In this document: positions 7,976 through 16,372 of the stretch, piece after piece
Layout of the letters: every line of letters starts with the position of its first letter
Position numbering within the stretch: position 1 is the first letter of the stretch
IMG/VR virus record: IMGVR_UViG_3300042691_030836
Location: 1 to 30,605 of that record
Strand: one strand, 5' to 3'
Source: a virus
DNA length: 30,605 bases
The notes under the pieces: generated by a model
Database searches by the model: none
The model's input: only the letters and a program-made list of their open reading frames with translations
What the model was told of the DNA's origin: nothing
Position numbers and translations under genes: made by a program

Positions 7976-8118
7976 ACCCCCGGAGGCTGGCCATGTTGAT
8001 CGAATGGGATCAAATCGAGCGCGAAGAAGAACAGCGCACGGACACCCCATCCGATAGCGTGGCCCCTGCCCCCGATGCAGAGCCCGGCGAGCGATTCGCT
8101 TGGCTCATGGGGGGATGA
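7496..8118 (+). CDS. Tail assembly chaperone fusion, gpGT-like (-1 frameshift)
   Basis: This is the predicted long product made when ribosomes slip back one base at GGGAAAC (7882-7888). It consists of 131 residues of the gpG-like frame followed by 76 residues read in the -1 frame from CTC at 7888 to the stop at 8116-8118. The -1 frame is open only after 7818 and has no good ribosome site of its own, yet its product looks like real protein (GGRWWRYLLRLGSQHYRDPF, LAMLIEWDQIEREEE). The codons CGG GGA AAC place the heptamer in the correct X XXY YYZ phase. The lambda G/T genes use GGGAAAG. In that system the T part binds tube protein and the G part coats the tape measure. Confidence 0.75.
7882..7888 (+). 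other. -1 ribosomal frameshift slippery site GGGAAAC
   Basis: The heptamer G GGA AAC is in zero-frame phase X XXY YYZ and allows both tRNAs to re-pair with GGG and AAA after a one-base slip. It lies within the short overlap where the gpG frame and the downstream frame are both open (7819-7975), between tail tube and tape-measure genes. A GC-rich stretch follows (7890-7925) that could form a stimulating structure. It differs from the lambda slip site only in the last base. Confidence 0.75.
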
Positions 8119-8639
8119 TGGTCAGCGATCGATTCTGGCGGATTCAATCTGACTTCTGGAACTCGCATCCCCGAGCGCAGAAGAAGGCGGAAAAGCTATA
8201 TATCCGCGACAAGCCAGGCCAGCGGGTGTGGGCTTACTTGAATGATGGTTCGCAGTGGGTGGCCAAACCGCGAAAGAATCCGGAAGGGATGTACTTTTCG
8301 GTGGTCCGCCTTGATCCGAAGCTTCAATCAGACATGCTTCGATTGATTACCGACCTTGCCCCGATGCTCACGGATGCGTTTGATCGGCATTTCGGGCAGC
8401 TTGTGATCGATGCGTTCTTCGCGTGGCCGGAAAAGACGGGCCTGTCTAAATCTATGCTCGAACTGCGTTACTTCACGACCAATAATGCAGAGCGGTTCCA
8501 CGGGGCCATCGTCCCCCGGGCTCCTTATTCGATTTATATCAAAGGCCGTCCGTTCTATCGGTTGCTCGAATCACAAGCGATTCCAACCGCCACGAAAATC
8601 GCCGATGCGGTAAAGCTGGGGTTCCGTCGCCATGAGTAG
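8118..8639 (+). CDS. HK97-gp10-like tail/neck protein
   Basis: This is a 173-residue protein between the chaperones and the tape measure. ATG 8118 is chosen over 8115 because the GGGGGG run (8109-8114) ends directly before 8115. The middle has an AWPEKTGLSKSMLELRY segment like the Trp/Pro-x-x-Thr-Gly-x-Leu-x-x-Ser signature of HK97 gp10-type neck or tail-completion proteins. Later strands (APYSIYIKGRPFY) and a C-terminal helix agree with that fold. In most genomes this family lies before the tail tube gene, so the position here is unusual. Alternatively it may be a tail-tip adaptor with a related fold. It overlaps the tape measure start by eight bases. Confidence 0.55.
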   Translation: MVSDRFWRIQSDFWNSHPRAQKKAEKLYIRDKPGQRVWAYLNDGSQWVAKPRKNPEGMYFSVVRLDPKLQSDMLRLITDLAPMLTDAFDRHFGQLVIDAFFAWPEKTGLSKSMLELRYFTTNNAERFHGAIVPRAPYSIYIKGRPFYRLLESQAIPTATKIADAVKLGFRRHE

Positions 8640-10626
8640 CTACACCCTCGAGATCATCGGAAGCATTGCACAAGCGCAAAAGGAATTCGCCAAGATTCCT
8701 GGCTTTACCGAGTCAGCAGCGGCCAAAGCTGCGATGGCGTGGGCAAAGAATCAGGAGAAGATGCGTCGAGAGGCAGAGAAGACGGCAAATAAGATTGCGA
8801 AGGAGATGGATGGAGCGTCGCAAGATGCCGGGAAAAGCCTCGACGCGCTGAAAACAATTGGAGAGAAATCGATCGGTGGAATCGTCGGGGACCTGGCCGA
8901 TATGGCTGGCGCGTTGGGGGCGCTCGGGCCGGCGGGGATGCTGGCGGTCGGTGGCCTGCTGGCGATCGGTGGCGCTGCAGTCGGTATCGCGGCGACCGTG
9001 ACTGCGGTGATCGAGCTCGAGCGGGCGGCGCTCGATTACGTGGCGGCTCTCGAGGAGGTCGACGCTATCGACCTCGTCACCGACGCGCAAAAGCAGCAGG
9101 TCCTCGAGGCTAACGCGGCGCTCGATGCGCTCGGCATGGTCGCGAAATCGCTTGCAGTCGTGCTCGCTGCCGAGTTGGGGCCGGCTATCGCGGATACCGC
9201 TATTTTCTTAGCGGACATCGGATTGCAATTCCTCGATGTTGCGAATGCAGTGTTTCGGACTCATTCGCTGCTGGAATCATTGGCGATTGCATTCGTCGAC
9301 ACGTTCGCCCGGTCGCTGATTCAGCCGATCGAAATGATGATGAGATTCCATCAAGCGCTTGCTTTTGTGGAGCAGTCGCTAGGGGTGACGGACGGCGTAA
9401 ATAGTAAGATTTACGCGAGCTATGAGCGCTTGGTCGGCGGCATCGGTCGGACGGTAACCGGATTCGATGGACTGAAGGATTCCGCGACCGAAACGAATGG
9501 TGAAATGAGCCGAGGGGAGCGGTTGGCGGCAGAGCTGGCGAGCAAACTGTCAGCGTCCAGCGCGGCGACCCACGGAGCGGCCAGCGCGCATCGGCAGGCG
9601 GCGGACGGAGCCAGGCAACACGCAGCGGCAACCGCGTCCCTCCTCGGGATTATTGCCGAGTCAGGGCAGGACGAGCTTACCGATTTCCAGCGGCAAACCG
9701 TAGAAATCGAATCAGCCTACCAGCGTCGGGTGGATGCCGCTACCGAGGCCTATGGCAAATCCGCCCAAGCCGCACAGGACCTCGCCCTCCTAGAGCAGGC
9801 TCTGTCCGAGGCAGCAGCCCGACGGGACCGGGACCGCACGGACGCGGAGCTAGCCGACCTCGAGCGGCGCACGCAGGCCGAGCTATCGGCGCTGGCAGTG
9901 GTCGAACAGGCCAAGGCCGATGAGCGAGCCAGAGAGCAAGCGGCCCTCGATGAGGCTGCGGCGAGGCAGGCCGAGCGGGATGCGTCGACCGCTGCGGCTA
10001 TGGAGGCGCTGCAAGCGAGGTTCACTCAGTTATTGTTTGAGCGGATTTCCATGGTGCACGAAACCATGGCAGAAGAAAGGCAAGCGAATATTGCGGCGCT
10101 TGAGGAGCGTCTAGCCAACGATGAGCACTTGACCGCCGCAAAGCGACAGGAGTTGCAGACCCGCTTGGACACCGAGCGCAACGCGCTGACGGCAACAGCG
10201 AGGGCACAAAGGGCCGTGACTGCGTTTCAGATTTTGCTGCAGGGTGCCCTTGCTATGGTGCAGGCCGTGGCTGTAGCTCCTCCACCATTCAACGCGGCTA
10301 CGATCGCGGCACAAGCTGCATTGGTGGCGCTCAATACTGCTGCGGCATTAGCCGCACCCTTGCCGAAATTTCATTCGGGGTCAGGTCGCATGGCCCCGGA
10401 CGAGACGCCAGCGATTATTCGCAGGGGTGAGGCGGTTCTTTCGGAACGAGCGGTGCAGGAGCTAAACCGAGGGAACATGGGCGTGCTGAATCAGCCGCAG
10501 ATCCAACAGGTCTTCTGGAACGGGCGGCTTTTGTCCGAGGTGATGGGGATGGCGTTCGCGACTCCGGGGCCTGCTCGACGATTTGTCGAAGCTCGGATGC
10601 CGACTGGACGCGGATATAGAGGCTAA
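8632..10626 (+). CDS. Tail tape-measure protein
   Basis: This 664-residue protein is expected to set tail length and later leave the tail with the DNA. It is Ala-rich and helical throughout. Hydrophobic segments lie at residues about 89-127 and again near 165-200 and 535-580, and may form membrane-spanning parts during DNA entry. Long charged coiled-coil stretches cover roughly residues 345-520. Near the end, FHSGSGRMAPDETPAIIRRG followed by EAVLSERAVQEL matches the common C-terminal signature of tape measures (F-H-x-G-G ... G-E-A-V-L). At about 1.5 angstrom per residue the tail would be near 100 nm. It follows the chaperones that normally assist it. No lytic transglycosylase or peptidase domain was seen inside it. 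Confidence 0.88.
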   Translation: MSSYTLEIIGSIAQAQKEFAKIPGFTESAAAKAAMAWAKNQEKMRREAEKTANKIAKEMDGASQDAGKSLDALKTIGEKSIGGIVGDLADMAGALGALGPAGMLAVGGLLAIGGAAVGIAATVTAVIELERAALDYVAALEEVDAIDLVTDAQKQQVLEANAALDALGMVAKSLAVVLAAELGPAIADTAIFLADIGLQFLDVANAVFRTHSLLESLAIAFVDTFARSLIQPIEMMMRFHQALAFVEQSLGVTDGVNSKIYASYERLVGGIGRTVTGFDGLKDSATETNGEMSRGERLAAELASKLSASSAATHGAASAHRQAADGARQHAAATASLLGIIAESGQDELTDFQRQTVEIESAYQRRVDAATEAYGKSAQAAQDLALLEQALSEAAARRDRDRTDAELADLERRTQAELSALAVVEQAKADERAREQAALDEAAARQAERDASTAAAMEALQARFTQLLFERISMVHETMAEERQANIAALEERLANDEHLTAAKRQELQTRLDTERNALTATARAQRAVTAFQILLQGALAMVQAVAVAPPPFNAATIAAQAALVALNTAAALAAPLPKFHSGSGRMAPDETPAIIRRGEAVLSERAVQELNRGNMGVLNQPQIQQVFWNGRLLSEVMGMAFATPGPARRFVEARMPTGRGYRG

Positions 10627-10700
10627 CCGGCGCGGCCCGTGGCTATCGTGGCTGTGCGCTTCGGTTATAGATATTCACGGGTCGCGCCCTGGGGGGACAA

Positions 10701-13700
10701 ATGGGAAACCGAATCATTCCAGCGAACGGGCGAGCGGCCTTGGTCGGGTTCGGGCTGCCGGATGTGCGGCTGACGCTCGATGAGCTGCAGAGCGGGTCGA
10801 GCTACACCCAGTCAGGCCCCCACCCCGGGTCCGATGTCCCGAGCAGCTCGACGTCGCAGTGGAGCCTAGTGGTCAGCGGCGAGCAGTCCTCGACGCTGTA
10901 TGTCAGGGCCGCTAACAGTGGACTCCCAGAACCGGGGGGGGCTGAGGCTATCTACAGCGACGGGACGGCGGCTTCGACCTATCGCGGATGGTCGCCATCC
11001 AACCTGCTGTGCAACTGGAACGCGGCCGAATATTCCCCGGTTGGGACGCTGGTTTATGCCCGGGGGACTCCGAGTGTTGCCGTCATCCCCAGCAGCCAGA
11101 AGATCGCGGTCGCATACAACAGCGATACGACGTTGTATTTCCGGCTGTACGACCCGTTCACGAATACTTACGGGGCGAGGAAGACGATCTCGACGGCGCT
11201 CTCCTCTGGCAGTCTCACCGCGATTTGTTGTCTCCCGAGGTCCGAGCGGCTGTTGATCGTGGTGGCGGGCCCCAATGACCTCATCGGAGTCGCATGGTAT
11301 AGCGACGACGACGGCTCGACCTGGACGCAGTATGCCGCAGCGGTATTCAATTCTGGCGACATCCTTACCGGGGGGAATTGGGTAAAGTGTCGGATGTATG
11401 CTGTTGGCGACGATATCGTATGGATGATGTATGCCGATAATAATCGGTTCTATATCTTTTCATCGGCGTCCCTCGGGAGCAATTGGACGCGGGTGGCATA
11501 CAAGACCGGCGTGTATCGCTCGGATGGAGCTCCTCTGCCTGACGGCCGGATGCTGTACATCCAGCAGTCTACCTCGACGGGCAGTCCAAAGGCAGTCATC
11601 GTCCCGAGTGTTTGGGATTCTCCGGATTTCACCAATGCAACGAATATCGGGAGCCCTACTCTGCAGCCGGTCGAAATGGCGTGCGTGGTCGAGCCCTCGG
11701 GCCAGCTCGTCCTGTATGCGAGGGAGGGTGGGTATTGGTACGTCTGGCGCTCGGATGACGGCAACGAAACGTGGTCGAAGTCGGAAATGGGGGCGTGGAC
11801 GTCGGGTAACGCGGTGACCACGACGTACCCCACCGATATCGCGTTGGTCTTGGGTGCAGGGGCAACATGGCTGGCGCATCGGTGGAATGCAGCGGTAGGG
11901 GACGAGGGCACGGCGTCCGTTGCGCTGGCGCAGTTTGGAGGATGGTCCAACCTTATCAGCGGATACCCGAAGTATACCACCCGGCAATATGATGTCGGGG
12001 ATGGGGAGCGGCTAGGATTCGGAATTACGGGGCTGGTGGGGTCGAGCGGTGGTGGGAATATTGTTTTTACCCACACCTGGGCACCATTCGACGTCCCGAG
12101 CGACAATACGGCGCAGTGGTCAGCGACCGGCACGGGGACGGCGACTCTTTCGAATGATTCGCTCGATATCTCCACCACAAGCCAGACAAAATACTACAGC
12201 AACGTTCCGACCTATGCGACGTCCGCAAACGGGAAAATGGTGCTTCTGGCTGACGTCCAGGTGGTGTCAGGTGGTGCAGTGGCCACGAATGATATCGCCA
12301 TCCGAATCAAGATGTCGACCGGGTCCACCGGGGTTGATTTCGCGATTCGATTCAAGACAGATACTATCCGAGTCCGCGATATCAATGGCGCGACCAATTA
12401 CGATGTGTCGGTAGACTGTACTTCCCGGGTGCAGGTATTCGCAGGCGTCCAGCCTGACGGGACCGTCGATGTGGCTTGGCGGCGACCATATGAGACCAAG
12501 TGGACCAAGATCGCCGGGGCTAACTTCACTCTCGACGCGTCAATCACGACGAACAGCCTACAGTGGGGTCACCTGGCATCGGGCACGGCCAATAGCCGTT
12601 GGCGGCTGCTTTGTATTGCCCAAGACCTCCCGCAGTCCGCTTACCGATTCGCGGATTCGGTCACGACGTCCCTCCGGTCGCTCTACGGGCGGATTCTGAC
12701 TGCTCGGCCTGTCCCGCTCGGGGATACGGCGACGGCTGGAGCTACGTTCCTGTCTGCCATTAGCGGGCCTGCAATCTATAACGAATTGCATACCATCGAT
12801 CCGGTATATGATTACGGGGCTGAACGCATCTTCTGGGATATATCGCCATCCCTCGCTGAAGAATGGCGGTCGACGGGGACGACGGAAGCTATATTCGAGT
12901 GGGCACCATCGGAAGTCTCCAAAACCACCGACACGCAGCTCGGGTCGCGCTCGCTCGTCGTCGGCTTCTTCGGCGCGAACTTCAAGACGGCATACCTCGA
13001 GGCGGATGCAGGCTCGGGCTACGTCACCCTCGGGACGTACAACGGCGCAACGGGCTTTGACACTGGGCTAACCGCGACTGTGGCTGGCGATCAGGTGACT
13101 CCGAACACGTCCACCACAGCGGACGGCGGGCGCTATCTGCAGCGGTCGGAGCTGGTCGGCGCGGTGGCGGTGGTCAACGGAACATACTGCTATATCACGC
13201 GTCAGGAGGAGGGCGGCTGGACGCAGAGTGATACCCGGCGGGCTCGATTGACCGTTGACCGAGCGGTGACCAGCGGTGCGGTTACGCTCATCGCCCGAAA
13301 TGGGCTCTTGGTCGTGCACAATATCACGACGGCATACCGAAAGTATCGAATCCGCATCCCCTCACAGTCGACTCCGGATTCGTTCTTCCGGCTTGCAGCG
13401 CTCGTCGTCGGGGGGCTCGTCGTCCCCGGGCTGCCGTGGGACTGGGGATGGAGCGAGCAGCTCGAGGGCAATACCACCGATGAGGTAAGCCGCCGGGGGA
13501 CGCTGCGCCGAAAGCAGGAAGGCCCACCTAGGAAGGCGCTTACCTTCTCGTGGTCGACGTCCGGGGCTCCGTTGTATCGGCTGCGATCGGGGGTAAACCT
13601 CGATTACCTGTCGCCTCATTCCTCGATCGGGGCGGCGGGAGCGGTCGCGACATATAAGGACGTTCCTTGGCTTATGTCAGGGCTCATGCGTGACTGCGGC

Positions 13701-13889
13701 TCCGGGGAGATTCCGGTAATCGCATTGAAGGTCGTTCCGGATGTGGCGAGCTCGGCATCAGTCACCGACCCCACCCACTGGGTCTACGGTCGCTTGGACG
13801 GGTCCGTGCAGCAGGCCCAGGTGAGCGGACGGACAGGCCAATCCGAATATGTCCGGGTCGAGTCAATGACCGTCCGGGAGATCGTCTGA
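10701..13889 (+). CDS. Large tail protein with sialidase-like (Asp-box) propeller
   Basis: This is a 1062-residue protein directly after the tape measure, where the distal tail protein is expected. ATG 10701 follows a GGGGGG run; an in-frame stop lies at 10668-10670. Residues about 110-440 contain Asp-box motifs typical of BNR beta-propellers: SDDDGSTW (201-208), a degenerate copy near 254-262 and SDDGNETW (351-358). Residues about 470-650 look like a concanavalin/LamG-type jelly roll. The C-terminal 400 residues hold more beta-rich modules and may contain the tail-anchoring part. It probably forms the tail tip and binds surface glycans. Whether it is a working glycosidase cannot be judged, because the catalytic Arg triad was not traced. 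A run of eight Gs at 10934-10941 lies inside the gene. Confidence 0.7.
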   Translation: MGNRIIPANGRAALVGFGLPDVRLTLDELQSGSSYTQSGPHPGSDVPSSSTSQWSLVVSGEQSSTLYVRAANSGLPEPGGAEAIYSDGTAASTYRGWSPSNLLCNWNAAEYSPVGTLVYARGTPSVAVIPSSQKIAVAYNSDTTLYFRLYDPFTNTYGARKTISTALSSGSLTAICCLPRSERLLIVVAGPNDLIGVAWYSDDDGSTWTQYAAAVFNSGDILTGGNWVKCRMYAVGDDIVWMMYADNNRFYIFSSASLGSNWTRVAYKTGVYRSDGAPLPDGRMLYIQQSTSTGSPKAVIVPSVWDSPDFTNATNIGSPTLQPVEMACVVEPSGQLVLYAREGGYWYVWRSDDGNETWSKSEMGAWTSGNAVTTTYPTDIALVLGAGATWLAHRWNAAVGDEGTASVALAQFGGWSNLISGYPKYTTRQYDVGDGERLGFGITGLVGSSGGGNIVFTHTWAPFDVPSDNTAQWSATGTGTATLSNDSLDISTTSQTKYYSNVPTYATSANGKMVLLADVQVVSGGAVATNDIAIRIKMSTGSTGVDFAIRFKTDTIRVRDINGATNYDVSVDCTSRVQVFAGVQPDGTVDVAWRRPYETKWTKIAGANFTLDASITTNSLQWGHLASGTANSRWRLLCIAQDLPQSAYRFADSVTTSLRSLYGRILTARPVPLGDTATAGATFLSAISGPAIYNELHTIDPVYDYGAERIFWDISPSLAEEWRSTGTTEAIFEWAPSEVSKTTDTQLGSRSLVVGFFGANFKTAYLEADAGSGYVTLGTYNGATGFDTGLTATVAGDQVTPNTSTTADGGRYLQRSELVGAVAVVNGTYCYITRQEEGGWTQSDTRRARLTVDRAVTSGAVTLIARNGLLVVHNITTAYRKYRIRIPSQSTPDSFFRLAALVVGGLVVPGLPWDWGWSEQLEGNTTDEVSRRGTLRRKQEGPPRKALTFSWSTSGAPLYRLRSGVNLDYLSPHSSIGAAGAVATYKDVPWLMSGLMRDCGSGEIPVIALKVVPDVASSASVTDPTHWVYGRLDGSVQQAQVSGRTGQSEYVRVESMTVREIV

Positions 13890-15529
13890 TGCCTCCTCGC
13901 AGTCAGGTCCGAGTAGGCCGGCCCGAATACCTCCTTGAGCTGCGAATCAACGGGACGCCGTATCGGTTTGGCTCCGTCCCTCTTCGGGTGTCGAGGGCCG
14001 ATGGGACTGTCACGACATGGCAGGAAGGGCTAGTCGCGGTCGAGGGCCTCCCCCGGTCGGCGGATTCGGCAGCGGTCACCATCGCCAGCGGGTCGGTGGA
14101 CTGGGCGCGACTGGCCTCGAGGGGGCAGGACTTGGGCTCTGCTCGGGCTACGCTGTATCGGTGGTGGGCCGGGCAGGTCCTCGAGGAGGCCGAGGTCGTT
14201 CTATCTGGTGGGGTCGACGCGCCCGAATACGGCGACGTCAACGAGCCTTTCACCTTCTCGATCACGGCCGAGGCGTGGCGAGATCGCGCCCTCATCCCTA
14301 GTGCGACCATGCGGTGTGATGACTCCACTTGGCCCGTAGATACATCGGCGGTCCTCGACGAGCCTGCGAGGGGCGCGCCCTACCCCATTCCCATCGGCCG
14401 GCCCGGGGCTGCGGCTTGGGACGCGGCTGATAACCTCGTCGAGGCCGGGGCGGTCATCGCGGCATCCCCGGCCTACTTGGTCGAGTATCACGACTCGGGA
14501 ATCGCGCGCGACTTGTCGAAGCTGCTCATCGCGGGATGTCCGATACAGGCTAGTACCGTGTGGGTGGTCGATGCCTCGGATGGGCTCACCGAGGCGCGCA
14601 CGGTTCAATACGCGTCTGACCTGCGAGGCCGGCGGGTGGCCTATGTCGATTTCGCCTCGGCGACCACATTGCGCGCCGTCGAGGGCCACGAATACGCGGT
14701 GGCATTCCCTCCGGACCATGGGGGCATCTGGGATGCCGAATCGCAGAGCTACGCGCGCGGGGCTGGCTCCGTGCTCGTCGCGCTGTATGGCCCTCTCCTC
14801 GGACGGCTCGAGCCGGGCTCATCGGTCGGCGTCCCGATCGACCTCGGACGGATGGCGGCGCAGCGGGCGTACCTCGATCGGTTCTCGATTGATGGCGTTA
14901 TTCGCGACACAACCTCGGTGCATGAGTGGGTGGAGCGAGAGCTAGCCCCCATCCTGCCGATAAGCTGGGTCCGTGGTCAGGCCGGGTGGTATTGGCTGGC
15001 TTGGCGGTGGGATGCAGTTCCCGAAGATGCCGTGGCCCTGCTCGACGTCGGGACCGGGCGGGTCAAGCGGCTGTCGCGGATTCGTGCGGTTCCAACCGAG
15101 GATATCTACAGCCAGTTCCGGCTGGAGTATGGCTGCGGCGCGGATGGAGCTCCGCTTCGTCGGCGGATTTTGGCGGCCGAGGCGGACCCGAATGATACCA
15201 GGGTGCGCGCTAACTGGCGCTGCTGGCAAGCTCGAGCGCGACAGCAGGCGAGGGATGCTGGCGGCGGGAGCGAGTGGGCGCAGACGAGCCAGGTGGTACA
15301 GGATGACGCGACGGCTGACCGGGTGGTCGAGTGGCTAGCGGCTCGACACGCTACCCCCCCGGTCGAGGCGACCTACGAGGGAGGCCCCGAGCTCGAGGCG
15401 CTTCAACTCGGAGATGTGGTCCTAGTCACTGACCCAGATATGTACTTCGATCGCCGGCTTGCCCTCGTCCGAGAGGTCATCCCAGGCGAAGTCGTCCGCG
15501 TTGACCTCTGGCTGCTGCAGGCGCGATAG
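13889..15529 (+). CDS. Baseplate hub / tail-associated protein
   Basis: This is a 546-residue protein whose ATG overlaps the previous stop by one base. The N-terminal 140 residues show two similar beta-rich units (YLLELRINGTPYRFGSVPLR; FTFSITAEAW), as in tail-hub proteins of the gp27/Tal type. The rest alternates strand-rich segments with a helix-rich region (VHEWVERELAPILPISWVRG). The C-terminus ends in strands (LGDVVLVTDPDMYF, VVRVDLWLLQAR). No lysozyme or peptidase domain was recognised. Between the large tip protein and the fibres this is the normal place for the hub that closes the tail tube. Family assignment is by shape and order, so moderate confidence only. Confidence 0.6.
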   Translation: MPPRSQVRVGRPEYLLELRINGTPYRFGSVPLRVSRADGTVTTWQEGLVAVEGLPRSADSAAVTIASGSVDWARLASRGQDLGSARATLYRWWAGQVLEEAEVVLSGGVDAPEYGDVNEPFTFSITAEAWRDRALIPSATMRCDDSTWPVDTSAVLDEPARGAPYPIPIGRPGAAAWDAADNLVEAGAVIAASPAYLVEYHDSGIARDLSKLLIAGCPIQASTVWVVDASDGLTEARTVQYASDLRGRRVAYVDFASATTLRAVEGHEYAVAFPPDHGGIWDAESQSYARGAGSVLVALYGPLLGRLEPGSSVGVPIDLGRMAAQRAYLDRFSIDGVIRDTTSVHEWVERELAPILPISWVRGQAGWYWLAWRWDAVPEDAVALLDVGTGRVKRLSRIRAVPTEDIYSQFRLEYGCGADGAPLRRRILAAEADPNDTRVRANWRCWQARARQQARDAGGGSEWAQTSQVVQDDATADRVVEWLAARHATPPVEATYEGGPELEALQLGDVVLVTDPDMYFDRRLALVREVIPGEVVRVDLWLLQAR

Positions 15530-15537
15530 GAGCATAC

Positions 15538-16332
15538 ATGGCCCGCACCCCCTACCCCGCTCGACAGGCAGCCGGCCCCGCTGGTGGCATCCTCGGTGGT
15601 CATTACCCGACGCCAGGCTATGGGCTTGGGATCGGGGGGATGCGGATTCATGACGATTTCATTGGCCCGGTCGCAAAGGCCGACTGCGCCACCGAGCTGC
15701 AATGGGATGTGATCGATTTGGGCTCAGGTATTGATTTGGCCGGGACATTGGACGGACCCACCGAACTAGGAATCCTCAAAGCCTATACCAACAGCTCATC
15801 GAGCGCCGGAGGTAACGTCAGGCTGAAAGATACCCGATTTGTTGGCGGGCTTCCGGTTGGAATCGAATACGCAACCAAGGTGCGAGCGACGACCGCTCCT
15901 AGCAGCCTGTCGGTAACCGCTTGGTCTGGATTTATTTCGGATCCGATGAGTCAGCCCGATGTCGCCACGAATGTTTCGTTCGTCGGAATCCGTGCCATAT
16001 CCACTGGAGCTTCGGTCAATTGGTTCGGCGTGATCAAGGATGGCGCGACCGCAGCGAATGAAAGCACCGTCGATCTCGGACATGTTTTCGACAACACTTG
16101 GCATATCTTCGGCGCTCGACGCACATCGACCGGGATTCAGTTTTTCAGCGTCGATGCGAGCAAAATCAATCGGTATGGCTACCTAATCGACGACATCGGG
16201 GCGGAGATTACCACGAACATCCCGACTGCAGATTTGCAGCCCGTGTGTATCGGATTGAATAACGGAGCGTCGGGAAGTCATAGCGTGGAAATCGACTTTT
16301 TTACCGTCGCAGGGACTATAGCCAGGTCCTAG
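15538..16332 (+). CDS. Putative receptor-binding / tail fibre protein
   Basis: This is a 264-residue protein with AGGAG shortly before ATG 15538. The first 35 residues are Gly/Pro/Tyr-rich and resemble a flexible tail-attachment segment. From residue about 37 (HDDFIGP) to the end it looks like a jelly-roll, concanavalin-like lectin domain, with strands such as WFGVIKDGATAANESTVDLG and SHSVEIDFFTVAG. Such single-domain proteins often bind host sugars. It lies between the hub and the large fibre gene. A capsid- or tail-decorating role is possible as well. There is no enzymatic motif. Confidence 0.55.
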   Translation: MARTPYPARQAAGPAGGILGGHYPTPGYGLGIGGMRIHDDFIGPVAKADCATELQWDVIDLGSGIDLAGTLDGPTELGILKAYTNSSSSAGGNVRLKDTRFVGGLPVGIEYATKVRATTAPSSLSVTAWSGFISDPMSQPDVATNVSFVGIRAISTGASVNWFGVIKDGATAANESTVDLGHVFDNTWHIFGARRTSTGIQFFSVDASKINRYGYLIDDIGAEITTNIPTADLQPVCIGLNNGASGSHSVEIDFFTVAGTIARS

Positions 16333-16342
16333 CAGATTCGTG

Positions 16343-16360
16343 CACATGTGATATCATGTG
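16343..16360. repeat. Inverted repeat CACATG-TGATAT-CATGTG
   Basis: Six-base arms CACATG (16343-16348) and CATGTG (16355-16360) flank TGATAT, in the 40-base gap between two fibre genes and just upstream of the GGAGGG ribosome site. It could be an operator or a weak hairpin. No T run follows. Confidence 0.3.
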
Positions 16361-16372
16361 GCAGGAGGGACT

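Noticed and set aside
7834-8118. Separate gene in the -1 frame after the gpG-like gene
   Set aside because: It has no ribosome site or good start codon, and the in-phase GGGAAAC slip site explains its expression as the end of a fused product.
11450-12178. 242-codon leftward frame inside the large tail gene
   Set aside because: It is a shadow of the forward gene: no start signal, no family pattern, and Ser/Pro-rich composition typical of antisense reading.
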